Source: Paracidovorax wautersii
GTDB taxonomy: Bacteria > Pseudomonadota > Gammaproteobacteria > Burkholderiales > Burkholderiaceae_C
Assembly (NCBI RefSeq): GCF_900113035.1
Contig: NZ_FONX01000006.1
Location: 218,851 to 282,850, forward strand
DNA: 64,000 nt
Direction of reading: 5' to 3'
The notes under the pieces: model-generated
Seen by the model: only the letters and a program-made list of their open reading frames with translations
Told to the model about the DNA's origin: nothing
Database searches by the model: none
Part shown: in pieces, positions 17,978 to 26,834 of the stretch
Numbering within the stretch: position 1 is the first letter of the stretch
Layout: each line of letters begins with the position of its first letter
Translations under genes and position numbers: made by a program

Positions 17978-19172
17978 GCGGGCCGCCGCCGCGGCGCTGC
18001 CCGCCACCCGCCGGCCGGTGGTGGAGCTGATCTATTTCAACGCCGGCAGCGGCCACCGGGCCTCCGCCCTGGCGCTGGAGGCGGCCATCGCCCGCGCCGG
18101 CCTGCCGTGGACGGTGCGCCTGACCCATCTCTTCGAGGTGCTGGACCCCACGGCGCGCTTTCGCCAGTGGACGGGCATGGAGCCCGAAGACATCTACAAC
18201 CGCCGCCTGGCGCGGGGCTGGACGCTGGGCCTGGGCCAGGAGCTGCGCCTGCTGCAGGGCATGATCCGCTGGAGCCGCAAGGCGCTGGTGCGGCGGCTGG
18301 CGGCGCACTGGCACGCCACGGCGCCCGACATGGTCGTCTCGCTGGTGCCCAACTTCAATCGCTCGCTGGGCGATTCGGTGGCGGCTGCGCTGCCGGGCGT
18401 GCCCTTCGTCACCGTGCTGACCGACCTGGCCGACTGCCCGCCGCACTTCTGGATCGAACCCGAGGTGGCGGGCCAGCACCTGGTCTGCGGCTCGCCCCGC
18501 GCCGTGGAGCAGGCCCGCGCCCTGGGTTGCGACGAGGCGCGCATCCACGCCACCTCCGGCATGGTGCTGAGCCCGGCCTTCCACGACCTGCCCGCGCTGG
18601 ACCGGGCCGCCGGGCGCGCCCAGCTGGGCTTCGGCGCGCAGCGGCCCGTGGGCCTGGTGCTGTTCGGCGGCGAGGGTTCCCGGGCCATGCTGCCCATCGC
18701 CCGGCAATTGCCCGACACGCCCCTCATCCTGGCCTGCGGCCGCAACGCCGCGCTGGCCCGCGCACTGCGTGCGCTGCCGGCCCGAGCGCCCCGGCTGGTG
18801 CTGGACTTCACCCGCGACATGCCGCACTACATGCGGCTGGCCGATTTCTTCATCGGCAAGCCCGGCAGCGGCAGCCTGAGCGAAGCCGTGCAGATGGGCC
18901 TGCCGCCCATCGTCACCCGCAACAGCTGGACCATGCCGCAGGAACGCTACGTGACCGACTGGGTGCGGGACAACGGCCTGGGCCTGGTGCTGCCCAGCTT
19001 CGCCCGGGTGGCGGAAGCCGTGCAGGCGCTGCAGGCCGAGCTGCCGCGCTTTCAGGCCGCGGTGGCGCGGCAGCGCAACCAGGCGGCGTTCGAGGTGCCG
19101 GCCGTGCTGGCGCGCATCCTGGCGCAGGCCCAGCAGCGCCCCCAGCCCGAGCCCTGGCGGCAGGCGGCCTGA
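17970..19172 (+). CDS. MGDG-synthase-like glycosyltransferase (MurG fold)
   Basis: 400 residues. The N-terminus (IYFNAGSGHRASALALEAAI) has the GxGH-type motif of monogalactosyldiacylglycerol synthase/MurG enzymes, and the C-terminal half carries the nucleotide-sugar region FFIGKPGSGSLSEAVQMGLP and a TDLADCPPHFWI segment. It probably transfers a sugar to a membrane lipid such as diacylglycerol. Overlap with the phosphoesterase gene indicates one operon. Convergent with hpnC. Confidence 0.8.
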   Translation: MFERAAAAALPATRRPVVELIYFNAGSGHRASALALEAAIARAGLPWTVRLTHLFEVLDPTARFRQWTGMEPEDIYNRRLARGWTLGLGQELRLLQGMIRWSRKALVRRLAAHWHATAPDMVVSLVPNFNRSLGDSVAAALPGVPFVTVLTDLADCPPHFWIEPEVAGQHLVCGSPRAVEQARALGCDEARIHATSGMVLSPAFHDLPALDRAAGRAQLGFGAQRPVGLVLFGGEGSRAMLPIARQLPDTPLILACGRNAALARALRALPARAPRLVLDFTRDMPHYMRLADFFIGKPGSGSLSEAVQMGLPPIVTRNSWTMPQERYVTDWVRDNGLGLVLPSFARVAEAVQALQAELPRFQAAVARQRNQAAFEVPAVLARILAQAQQRPQPEPWRQAA

Positions 19173-19194
19173 GCGCCGGCTTCCCGGCCCGGCT

Positions 19195-20094
19195 TCACAT
19201 CCTGAAGGCGCGCCAGAGCAGGCGCGGGCCGTCGGCGGCGCGCAGCACGGGGCGCGTGAGCAGGCTGCCGCCGTCCAGGGCCTGCACCTTGTCCAGGATG
19301 CGCAGGCCGCCCTGCACGACCAGGCGCAGCTCCCAGCCGATGCGCCCCGGCAGGCGATGCACCAGGGGCTCGCCCGCGAGCATGGTGGCGCGGGCCCAGG
19401 CGGCGCAGTCCATCACCAGCGCGTCGGTGGCCGGGCTGCGGCGGCCGGCGGCCAGCTGCGCCCGGTCCACGCCGTGGGCGGCGCAGTCGGCATCGGTCAG
19501 ATAGTGGCGGCCCCGCGGCAGGTCCACGCTCAGGTCCTGCCAGAAGTTGATGAGCTGCAGCGCGCTGCAGATGGCATCGCTTTCGGCCAGGGCGGCCGGG
19601 CGCGCCTCGCCGTAGAGGTGCAGCAGCAGCCGGCCCACGGGGTTGGCCGAGCGGCGGCAGTAATCCAGCAGTTCGGCGCGGTCGGCGTAGGTGCCGCCGT
19701 CGCGGGTCTTGGCGATGTCCTGAAGGAAGGCGTCGAGCAGGTCGTCCAGCAGCGGCACGGGCAGGGCGTGGCTTTGCAGCACGGCCTGCAGGGGCGCGAA
19801 GATGGCGGCCCAGCGCGGGCCCGGGGGCGATCCGGCGGCCACGGCGTGCAGTTCGGCCCGGTAGGCCTGCAGGTCGGCCAGGCGCTCGCCCGGGCTGGCG
19901 TCGCCCTCGTCGGCCAGGTCGTCCGCGGCGCGGGCGAAGGCGTAGATGGCGGCGATGGGCGGGCGCAGCCGGGGTGGGCAGAGCAGCGAGGCCACCGGAA
20001 AGTTCTCGTAATGGGTGACCGGCGGTGCCAGCGGGGCCGCCTGGGCGGCTGCGGCAGGGGAGGGGGCGGAGGGTTTCACGCCCGTGATTCTCAC
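19195..20094 (-). CDS. hpnC: hydroxysqualene synthase HpnC
   Basis: Converts presqualene diphosphate to hydroxysqualene, the step between HpnD and HpnE. The 299-residue prenyltransferase-fold protein shows YAFARAADDLADEGD near 51-65 and SALQLINFWQDLSVDLPRGR near 182-201, the two metal-binding regions. The N-terminal 25 residues are Ala/Pro-rich and non-conserved. It is unlinked to hpnDE by two opposite-strand genes, an unusual split of the usual hpnCDE run. No shc cyclase is in the window. Confidence 0.88.
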   Translation of the reverse strand: MRITGVKPSAPSPAAAAQAAPLAPPVTHYENFPVASLLCPPRLRPPIAAIYAFARAADDLADEGDASPGERLADLQAYRAELHAVAAGSPPGPRWAAIFAPLQAVLQSHALPVPLLDDLLDAFLQDIAKTRDGGTYADRAELLDYCRRSANPVGRLLLHLYGEARPAALAESDAICSALQLINFWQDLSVDLPRGRHYLTDADCAAHGVDRAQLAAGRRSPATDALVMDCAAWARATMLAGEPLVHRLPGRIGWELRLVVQGGLRILDKVQALDGGSLLTRPVLRAADGPRLLWRAFRM

Positions 20095-20122
20095 CTTGAC
20101 AACGGCAGGAGGGCTCGCCTAG

Positions 20123-20146
20123 ATTACTAACCAGTCAGTCAGTAAT
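20123..20146. promoter_or_regulatory. 24-bp imperfect palindrome, candidate TetR-type operator of the RND pump
   Basis: ATTACT at 20123-20128 and AGTAAT at 20141-20146 are exact complements, with further symmetric bases inside (AC/GT) and internal CAGT repeats. It sits 22 bases before the membrane-fusion gene and between that gene and divergent hpnC. Operators of this form are typical of TetR-family repressors of efflux pumps. No TetR gene is adjacent. Confidence 0.5.
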
Positions 20147-20167
20147 TGCATTCGCGAAAGCCTTCCC

Positions 20168-21397
20168 ATGACTTCACTTCTTGCGCGGCAGCCTGCCCGG
20201 CGGGCCGCTCGATCCGCCGGTGCGCGTTCCATCCCCCTGGCCGTGGCCTTGTCGCTGGCGTTGCTGGCGGGGTGTTCGCCCAAGGAGCCCGCGCCCGAGC
20301 CGATGCGTTCGGTCAAGCTCATCACCGTGGGCGCCGCGCCGCTGCATGCGCAGCTGGAATACGCGGGCGAGGTGCGTGCCCGCATCGAGTCGCGCCTGGG
20401 CTTTCGCGTGGCCGGCAAGATCGCCGAGCGGCAGGCGCAACTGGGCCAGCGGGTGGCGGCCGGCCAGGTGCTGGCGCAACTGGACCCGCGCGACTACCAG
20501 CTGGCGGCCGATGCCTCCCGCGCCCAGGTGACGTCCGCGCGCACCCAGCGCGACCTGGCGGCGGCGGACCTGCAGCGCTACGCCGCGCTGAAGGCGCAGA
20601 ACTTCATCAGCGGCGCGGAGCTGGAGCGCCGCGAGGCCACGCTCAAATCCGCCCAGGCCACGCTGGACCAGGCCCAGGCGCAGCTCGCCTCGCAGGGCAA
20701 CCAGGCCGGCTACACGCGGCTGGTGGCCGATGCGGCCGGCGTAGTCACTTCGGTGGACGCCGAGCCCGGCCAGGTGGTGGCCGCCGGCACGCCCGTGGTG
20801 CGTGTGGCGCAGGACGGGCCGCGCGACGTGGTGTTCTCGGTGCCCGAGGACCGGTTCGCCGCGCTGAAGCCGGGCCAGCCGGTGGGCGTGCGCATCTGGA
20901 GCGATGCCGAATCCTTCACCGGCCGGGTGCGCGAGGTGGCGGCCAGTGCCGACCCGGTGACGCGCACCTTCCTGGTCAAGGTGGCCATCGACGGCCCGGA
21001 GATGCCGCCCCTGGGCGCCACGGCCTATGTCCGCCCCAAGGCGCTGGGCCGCGAGGGCGTCCAGGCCCTGAAGCTGCCCACCTCGGCGCTGCGCCAGGAA
21101 GGCGGCCAGACGGCGGTGTGGGTGTTCGACCCCGCCACCAGCACCGTGCGCTCGCAGCCCGTGCAGATCGCCACGGCCGACGGCAACGACGTGGTGATCG
21201 CCGCGGGCCTCGCGCCCGGCCAGCAGGTAGTGGCCACGGGCGTGCATGTGCTGGCGCCGGGGCAGAAGGTGTCGGTCTATGAGTCGAAACAGGATCGAGC
21301 CCAGGCAGGGCAAGCGCAACCTGCTATGAAAAACGCAGCAGCCTCCGATGCCGCTGCATCCGCAGCTGCCGCCGCCGCACCGGCGGCCAGCCGATAG
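20168..21397 (+). CDS. RND efflux periplasmic adaptor (membrane-fusion lipoprotein)
   Basis: Links the inner-membrane pump encoded downstream to an outer-membrane channel. The signal sequence ends in a lipobox LALLAGC with lipid-bearing Cys at residue 36. The HlyD/AcrA order is visible: barrel-sandwich halves GFRVAGKIAERQAQLGQRV and TRLVADAAGVVTSVDAEPGQ flanking an alpha-hairpin (ADASRAQVTSARTQRDL), then a beta-barrel. A low-complexity Ala tail ends the 409 residues. It is followed after 9 bases by the permease gene. No outer-membrane factor gene is present. Confidence 0.9.
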   Translation: MTSLLARQPARRAARSAGARSIPLAVALSLALLAGCSPKEPAPEPMRSVKLITVGAAPLHAQLEYAGEVRARIESRLGFRVAGKIAERQAQLGQRVAAGQVLAQLDPRDYQLAADASRAQVTSARTQRDLAAADLQRYAALKAQNFISGAELERREATLKSAQATLDQAQAQLASQGNQAGYTRLVADAAGVVTSVDAEPGQVVAAGTPVVRVAQDGPRDVVFSVPEDRFAALKPGQPVGVRIWSDAESFTGRVREVAASADPVTRTFLVKVAIDGPEMPPLGATAYVRPKALGREGVQALKLPTSALRQEGGQTAVWVFDPATSTVRSQPVQIATADGNDVVIAAGLAPGQQVVATGVHVLAPGQKVSVYESKQDRAQAGQAQPAMKNAAASDAAASAAAAAAPAASR

Positions 21398-21406
21398 GAG
21401 CGCCGC

Positions 21407-24400
21407 ATGACGCAGCTGCCCGATCCGGCGCACGGCGCCGACGCCCATTCGCCTTCCATGCCCCCTCCCGAGCGCAAGCGCTTCAACCTCTCGCGCTGGG
21501 CGCTGGAGCATGTGGCGCTCACGCGCTACCTCATGGTCGCCCTGCTGCTGCTGGGCGTGGGGGCCTATTTCCAGCTGGGCCAGGACGAGGACCCGCCCTT
21601 CACCTTCCGCGCGATGGTGGTGCGCACCAACTGGCCCGGCGCCACGGCCCAGCAGGTGGCCGAGCAGGTCACCGACAAGCTCGAGCGCACGCTGCAGGAG
21701 GTGCCCTACGCCGACAAGATCCGCAGCTATTCCAAGCCGGGCGAGTCGATGATCATCCTGAACCTGAAGGACTCGTCCCCGCCCGCCGAGGTCGCGGGCG
21801 TCTGGTACACGGTGCGCAAGAAGATCGGCGACATGCGCTACACGCTGCCGCAGGGCGTGCAGGGGCCGTTCTTCAACGACGACTTCGGCGACGTCTATGG
21901 CGTGATCTACGCGCTGGAGGCCGACGGCTTCAGCTATGCCGAGCAGAAGACCTTCGCCGACGAGGTGCGCCAGCAGCTGCTGCGCGTGCGCGACGTGGCC
22001 AAGGTCGAGCAGTTCGGCGTGCAGGACGAGAAGCTCTACATCGAGATCTCGCAGAGCCGCCTCTCGCAGCTGGGGCTGGACATGAACCAGGTGCTGGCGC
22101 AGCTGGGCCAGCAGAACGCGGTGGAGAGCGCGGGCGCCATCCAGACGCCGCTCGACCAGGTGCAGCTGCGCGTGGGCGGGCAGTTCAACTCGGTCGAGCA
22201 GTTGCGCGCCATGCCGATCCGGGGCGCCTCGGGCGCGCAGCTGCGGCTGGGCGACATCGCCGAAGTCCGGCGCGGCTATGTGGACCCGGTCACGCAGAAG
22301 GTGCACCACCAGGGGCGCGAGGTGATCGCGCTGGGCGTTTCCATGGCCAAGGGCGGCGACATCGTGCGCCTGGGCAAGGCGCTGCACGAAGCCACGGCGC
22401 GCATCGAGAAGACCCTGCCGGCCGGCGTGAAGCTGGTGAACGTGCAGGACCAGCCCCGCGCCGTGTCCGATTCGGTGGGCGAATTCGTCAAGGTGCTGAT
22501 CGAGGCCGTGGTCATCGTGCTGGCCGTGAGCTTCCTTAGCCTGGGGCTGCACAAGCGCCCCGGCCCGCAGCCGGTCTGGCGCCGCTACACGCTCGACGTG
22601 CGCCCGGGCCTGGTGGTGGGCATCACCATCCCGCTGGTGCTGGCCGTCACCTTCCTGGCCATGTGGTACTGGAACATCGGGCTGCACAAGATCTCGCTGG
22701 GCTCGCTCATCATCGCCCTGGGCCTGCTGGTGGACGACGCCATCATCGCCGTGGAGATGATGGTGCTGAAGATGGAGGAGGGCTACGACAAGCTGCGCGC
22801 GGCCACCTTCGCCTACGAGATCACCGCTATGCCCATGCTGACGGGCACGCTCATCACGGCCGCGGGCTTCCTGCCCATCGGCATCGCCAAGTCGATCACG
22901 GGCGAATACACCTTCGCCATCTTCGCGGTCACCGTGATCGCGCTGGTGATCTCGTGGTTCGCCTCGGTCTATTTCGTGCCCTACCTGGGCATGCTGCTGC
23001 TGCGCCGCCCGGCGCATCACGCGCCGGCCGCAGGCGCCGCCGGAGCCGGGGAGGGCGCGGGGGCCCATGAGGACGGGCACGTCCACCACGACGTGTTCGA
23101 CAGCCCCTTCTACAACCGCTTCCGCCGCATGGTGAACTGGTGCGTGCAGCACCGCTGGATCACCATCGGCGCCACGCTGCTGACCTTCGCGCTGGGCATC
23201 GTCGGCATGGGGCGCGTTCAGCAGCAGTTCTTCCCGGATTCGAGCCGGCCCGAGATCCTGGTGGACCTGTGGTTTCCCGAAGGCACCTCGTTCCAGGCCA
23301 ACGAAGAGGTCACGCGGCGCGTGGAGCGCCGCGTGCTCCAGGAGCCCGGCGTGACCACGGTCAGCACCTGGCTGGGCTCGGGCGTGCCGCGCTTTTACCT
23401 GCCGCTGGACCAGATCTTTCCGCAGTCCAACGTCTCGCAGCTCATCGTGGTGCCGCGCGACCTGGCCACGCGCGAGGCCCTGCGCCATTCGCTGCCGCAG
23501 CTGCTGGCGCGGGAATTCCCCGAAGCGCGCGCCCGCACCAAGCTGCTGCCCAACGGCCCGCCCGTGCCGTACCCGGTGCAGTTCCGCGTGATCGGGCCCG
23601 ACCCTGCCGTGCTGCGCCAGCACGCCGACGAGGTGCGCAAGCTGATGCGCGAGCACCCGCAGATGCGCGGCGTGAACGACAACTGGAACGAGTCCATCAA
23701 GGTCATGCGCCTGGAGGTGGACCAGGACAAGGCGCGCGCCCTGGGCGTGACCAGCCAGTCCATCGCCCAGGCCGCGCGCGTGGCCTTCGCCGGCAGCACC
23801 GTGGGCCAGTACCGCGAGGGCGACCGGCTGATCGACATCGTGCTGCGCCAGCCCCTGGACGAGCGCCGCGCCATCACCGACGTGGCCAATGCCTACCTGC
23901 CCACCGCCTCGGGCCGCTCTGTGCCGCTCACCCAGGTGGCCAAGCCGGTCTTCACCTGGGAGCCGGGCGTGATGTGGCGCGAGAACCGCGACTACGCCAT
24001 CACCGTGCAGGGCGACGTCATCGAGGGACTGCAGGGCGCCACGGTCACCAATGCCCTGCTGCCGTCGCTGCGCCAGCTCGAAGCCGGCTGGCACGCCGCC
24101 GGCCAGGGCGGCTACCGCATCGAGGTGGCGGGTGCCGTGGAGGAAAGCTCCAAGGGCTCGGCCTCCATCGTGGCCGGGCTGCCGGCCATGCTGTTCATCG
24201 TGTTCACGCTGCTCATGCTGCAGCTGCAGAGCTTCAGCCGCGCGCTGCTGGTCTTCCTGACGGGGCCGCTGGGCATCGCCGGCGTGGCCGGCGCCCTGCT
24301 GGTGCTGGGCCGGCCCTTCGGCTTCGTGGCGCTGCTGGGCGTGATCGCGCTCATGGGCATGATCCAGCGCAACTCGGTGATCCTGATCGACCAGATCGAG

Positions 24401-24664
24401 AGCGACCGCGCGCGCGGCGTGCCCGCGTGGGATGCCATCGTCGAATCCGCCGTGCGCCGGCTGCGTCCCATCGTCCTCACCGCGGCGGCGGCCGTGCTGG
24501 CGATGATCCCGCTCTCGCGCAGCGTGTTCTGGGGGCCGATGGCCGTGGCCATCATGGGCGGGCTGATCGTGGCGACCGTGCTCACGCTGCTCGCGCTGCC
24601 CGCGATGTATGCCGCCTGGTTCCGTGTCCGGAGGCCTGAAGACGAGGCCGCGCGGCCCGTTTGA
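21407..24664 (+). CDS. RND efflux permease (AcrB family)
   Basis: Proton-driven inner-membrane exporter of 1085 residues. The first helix follows FNLSRWALEHVALTRYLMV. TM4 has the proton-relay aspartates in LGLLVDDAIIAVEMMV near 443. The two porter domains and a second helix bundle with LMGMIQRNSVILIDQIE near 985 complete the fold. A His- and Gly-rich insertion lies near 535-560 in the cytoplasmic loop. The sequence gives no substrate; heavy-metal CusA-type methionines are not evident. Operon with the adaptor gene. Confidence 0.92.
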   Translation: MTQLPDPAHGADAHSPSMPPPERKRFNLSRWALEHVALTRYLMVALLLLGVGAYFQLGQDEDPPFTFRAMVVRTNWPGATAQQVAEQVTDKLERTLQEVPYADKIRSYSKPGESMIILNLKDSSPPAEVAGVWYTVRKKIGDMRYTLPQGVQGPFFNDDFGDVYGVIYALEADGFSYAEQKTFADEVRQQLLRVRDVAKVEQFGVQDEKLYIEISQSRLSQLGLDMNQVLAQLGQQNAVESAGAIQTPLDQVQLRVGGQFNSVEQLRAMPIRGASGAQLRLGDIAEVRRGYVDPVTQKVHHQGREVIALGVSMAKGGDIVRLGKALHEATARIEKTLPAGVKLVNVQDQPRAVSDSVGEFVKVLIEAVVIVLAVSFLSLGLHKRPGPQPVWRRYTLDVRPGLVVGITIPLVLAVTFLAMWYWNIGLHKISLGSLIIALGLLVDDAIIAVEMMVLKMEEGYDKLRAATFAYEITAMPMLTGTLITAAGFLPIGIAKSITGEYTFAIFAVTVIALVISWFASVYFVPYLGMLLLRRPAHHAPAAGAAGAGEGAGAHEDGHVHHDVFDSPFYNRFRRMVNWCVQHRWITIGATLLTFALGIVGMGRVQQQFFPDSSRPEILVDLWFPEGTSFQANEEVTRRVERRVLQEPGVTTVSTWLGSGVPRFYLPLDQIFPQSNVSQLIVVPRDLATREALRHSLPQLLAREFPEARARTKLLPNGPPVPYPVQFRVIGPDPAVLRQHADEVRKLMREHPQMRGVNDNWNESIKVMRLEVDQDKARALGVTSQSIAQAARVAFAGSTVGQYREGDRLIDIVLRQPLDERRAITDVANAYLPTASGRSVPLTQVAKPVFTWEPGVMWRENRDYAITVQGDVIEGLQGATVTNALLPSLRQLEAGWHAAGQGGYRIEVAGAVEESSKGSASIVAGLPAMLFIVFTLLMLQLQSFSRALLVFLTGPLGIAGVAGALLVLGRPFGFVALLGVIALMGMIQRNSVILIDQIESDRARGVPAWDAIVESAVRRLRPIVLTAAAAVLAMIPLSRSVFWGPMAVAIMGGLIVATVLTLLALPAMYAAWFRVRRPEDEAARPV

Positions 24665-24755
24665 GCCGGCCTCGCGCCGACAAGGCTAAAATCGTGGGCT
24701 AACCAATTTCACACAGATGGCTGGCACTGCCTGCCGCCTGTTTGTCTGAAGAAAT

Positions 24756-24842
24756 GCGCGGGTGGCGAAATTGGTAGACGCACCAGGTTTAGGTCCTGAC
24801 GCCAGCAATGGTGTGGGGGTTCGAGTCCCCCCCCGCGCACCA
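24756..24842 (+). tRNA. tRNA-Leu(UAG)
   Basis: An 87-base class II tRNA with encoded CCA. The acceptor stem is GCGCGGG/CCCGCGC with discriminator A at 24839 and CCA at 24840-24842. The anticodon loop TTTAGGT (24788-24794) gives TAG. The anticodon stem has one mismatch at its outer pair (C24783-A24799). The prophage integrase gene starts about 185 bases downstream, so the 3' part is the probable attachment site. Confidence 0.93.
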
Positions 24843-24878
24843 CGATAGAAAACGGCCGGTTCCGGCTGTTTCCTGCAT

Positions 24879-24913
24879 AAGGCCCGTTTCTCCTATGAGG
24901 ACGGGCCTTTTTT
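24879..24913 (+). terminator. Rho-independent terminator after tRNA-Leu
   Basis: AAGGCCCGT (24879-24887) pairs with ACGGGCCTT (24901-24909), followed by a T-run. A smaller hairpin (AACGGCCGG/CCGGCTGTT) precedes it at about 24851-24871. Confidence 0.75.
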
Positions 24914-25026
24914 GCTTGTTTTTTCAGCAGGCTATTGCCGCCCATTTCCGGCCTCATCCGGCCCAAACCTACAATGCCATCCCGCGCGGTTCCCGCGCGC
25001 AATCCCGCGCGGTGGAGGGCGCAGGC

Positions 25027-26052
25027 ATGGCATATCTACGCAAGGTCAAAAACGGGTGGCGGGCAGAGGTCGAGCGCGCTGGCCAGCGTGTGTCGGCCAC
25101 GCGGGCGACGAAGGCCGAGGCGCAGGCCTGGGCGCTGGCCGAAGAGGCTGCAATTCTGGCCGGCTCGCGTGGCGAATACCCGCGCAAGACGCTGGCCGAT
25201 GCGGTGGAGCGGTATCGCCGCGAAGTGACGGATCTCAAGGCCAAGCGCTCGCCGGCGGTCGCAAAGGCCGACAACCTGCGGTTTGATGCCTGGCTGCGGA
25301 ACTTCCCCGACCTGGCGGCCAAGGTGTTTCACGAGATCACCACGGATGACCTGGCCAGGTGGCGCGACAAGCGCCTGCAGGTGGTGTCGGAGTCGAGCGT
25401 GCTGCGCGAGGCGCAGCAGTTTCGGCCCATCTGGGGCTTGGCCATTGACGAATGGGGGTGGGCTGGTAAAAGCCCGTGGACCAAGCTGCGAAAGCCCCGC
25501 AAGGGGCACGCACGCCGCCGCTCAACGATGTGGCAGGAGGTGCGGCGTCTGCTGCGCTCGGGTGGCTACACCACGCTCTTGCCGCCGCAGACCCCGCAGC
25601 AGGAGGCTGTTTGGGCGTACCTCGTTGCCTTGCATACGTCGCTGCGCAGTGGTGAACTCCTGCGCATGTCTCGCTCCACGGTGGATCTGCGTACGCGGGT
25701 GTACCACCTGCCACGACACAAGACGGATCGCACCGCCGGCGAGCGCAATGTGCCGTTCACGCCGCGCGCTGCGCGTCTGTTGCGGCGGCTCGATGCCGCG
25801 GCCGAGGCGGCCGGGCGAGACGCGTATTTCACGATCTCCGATCAAAGCCGCGACGTGCTCTGGCGCAAGGTGCGCGACCGCGTGATGATTGCCGGCCTGC
25901 ATTTCCACGACAGCCGGGCGGCGGCGCTGACGTGGCTGAGCAAGCGCTATGACGTGATGACGTTGGCGAAGATCAGCGGCCACGTGGATATTAATGAGCT
26001 ATTCAATACCTATTACCGAGAATCGGAGCGCGACATTGCCGCGCGGCTTTGA
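25027..26052 (+). CDS. int: prophage tyrosine integrase
   Basis: Phage-type site-specific recombinase of 341 residues. An N-terminal arm-binding segment (MAYLRKVKNGWRAEVERAGQ) leads to a core-binding domain. The catalytic domain shows Arg in ALHTSLRSGELLRMS, an HxxR box HFHDSRAAALTWL, HVD near the last His position and Tyr in FNTYYRESERD. It lies at the left end of the prophage reading inward from the tRNA, as usual for tRNA-integrating phages. The start at 25027 is the ATG preceded by GGAGGGCGCAGGC. Confidence 0.9.
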   Translation: MAYLRKVKNGWRAEVERAGQRVSATRATKAEAQAWALAEEAAILAGSRGEYPRKTLADAVERYRREVTDLKAKRSPAVAKADNLRFDAWLRNFPDLAAKVFHEITTDDLARWRDKRLQVVSESSVLREAQQFRPIWGLAIDEWGWAGKSPWTKLRKPRKGHARRRSTMWQEVRRLLRSGGYTTLLPPQTPQQEAVWAYLVALHTSLRSGELLRMSRSTVDLRTRVYHLPRHKTDRTAGERNVPFTPRAARLLRRLDAAAEAAGRDAYFTISDQSRDVLWRKVRDRVMIAGLHFHDSRAAALTWLSKRYDVMTLAKISGHVDINELFNTYYRESERDIAARL

Positions 26053-26064
26053 CTCTGTCGCTCC

Positions 26065-26565
26065 CTACCGTCGGGCGTCTAGAATGGATTTGATCTCGCT
26101 GGCTGTCAGCGACTCGGAGGGCTCTCCAATGCGACGCCATTGCCCTATCATTCTGCTGTAATTGTCGCGCGTTGGCGCGTGCGAATTTTTTGCAGGCCTG
26201 CCGATAAGTTCCTCGTAACGCGCTTTACGGCAGAGGGCAGTGCAAAAATATAGCAGCTCGGACTCATTGTTTCCATCGAAGCCCGGAAACTGCACTTGAT
26301 CTTTCTCAACCTCTGACTTGTCTTCAAGCTCTTCATAGCTCGACTGCAAAAGTCTGTAAAGAGCCAGGGTGTCTAAAACAAGGTTGGTATCGTCTTCGCT
26401 CAGGTTGGGCGAGATTCGCAGCCTGCTTTGATAGAGCCATTTGTGGCCGCTTTCTAGGTCATCGGCAAGTTCGGCGTAACTATCATCGTGCTCAAGAATG
26501 CCCCGAATGCGGTATTGATTCGCGAGAATCAGCCGTTCGGCATCCGTCAATTCAATCTGTGGCAT
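26065..26565 (-). CDS. YfbU family protein
   Basis: 166 residues with the YfbU pattern: LTDAERLILANQYRIRGIL at the N-terminus, VLDTLALYRLLQSSYEEL in the middle, QFPGFDGNNESELLYF and a C-terminal WRRIG...SLTASEIKSIL. The family's function is not established. It has a strong ribosome site (GGAGGATT) of its own, is less GC-rich than its neighbours and lies at the far end of the leftward operon beside int, the usual place for an accessory (moron) gene. Confidence 0.8.
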   Translation of the reverse strand: MPQIELTDAERLILANQYRIRGILEHDDSYAELADDLESGHKWLYQSRLRISPNLSEDDTNLVLDTLALYRLLQSSYEELEDKSEVEKDQVQFPGFDGNNESELLYFCTALCRKARYEELIGRPAKNSHAPTRDNYSRMIGQWRRIGEPSESLTASEIKSILDARR

Positions 26566-26630
26566 GGTAATCCTCCGTTGAAAGAGGCTGCATTCTCGCT
26601 CATTAATCCGCTATTGATGAGTCAGGCGCT

Positions 26631-26834
26631 TTATCTGGTGCCGCGCTTCCCTTGCAAAAAGGCCTGAACGTCGCCCAGCCGCCAGTAACGCATCTTCTGC
26701 GAAACGTTGATGAAGGGCTTTGGAAAGTCTGGCCGTTTCGTGAGTCGGTCGGTGACGTGAGCGCGCGTGCAGCCCAGCATGGCCGCAATGCCGGCCGTAT
26801 CGACGCGCGCGGCGGTATCAGTGTGGGTTGCCAT
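26631..26834 (-). CDS. AlpA/excisionase-like small DNA-binding protein
   Basis: 67 residues. VDTAGIAAMLGCTRAHVTDR is a helix-turn-helix, followed by KRPDFPKPFINVSQKMRYW and a short helix DVQAFLQGK, the layout of AlpA/MerR-like excisionases. Near int, it is the best candidate for the phage excisionase. It overlaps the upstream gene by 17 bases. Confidence 0.7.
   Translation of the reverse strand: MATHTDTAARVDTAGIAAMLGCTRAHVTDRLTKRPDFPKPFINVSQKMRYWRLGDVQAFLQGKRGTR

Noticed and set aside
20174..24094. A 1306-codon minus-strand open frame across the RND pump
   Set aside because: His/Arg/Asp-rich antisense shadow of the pump genes.
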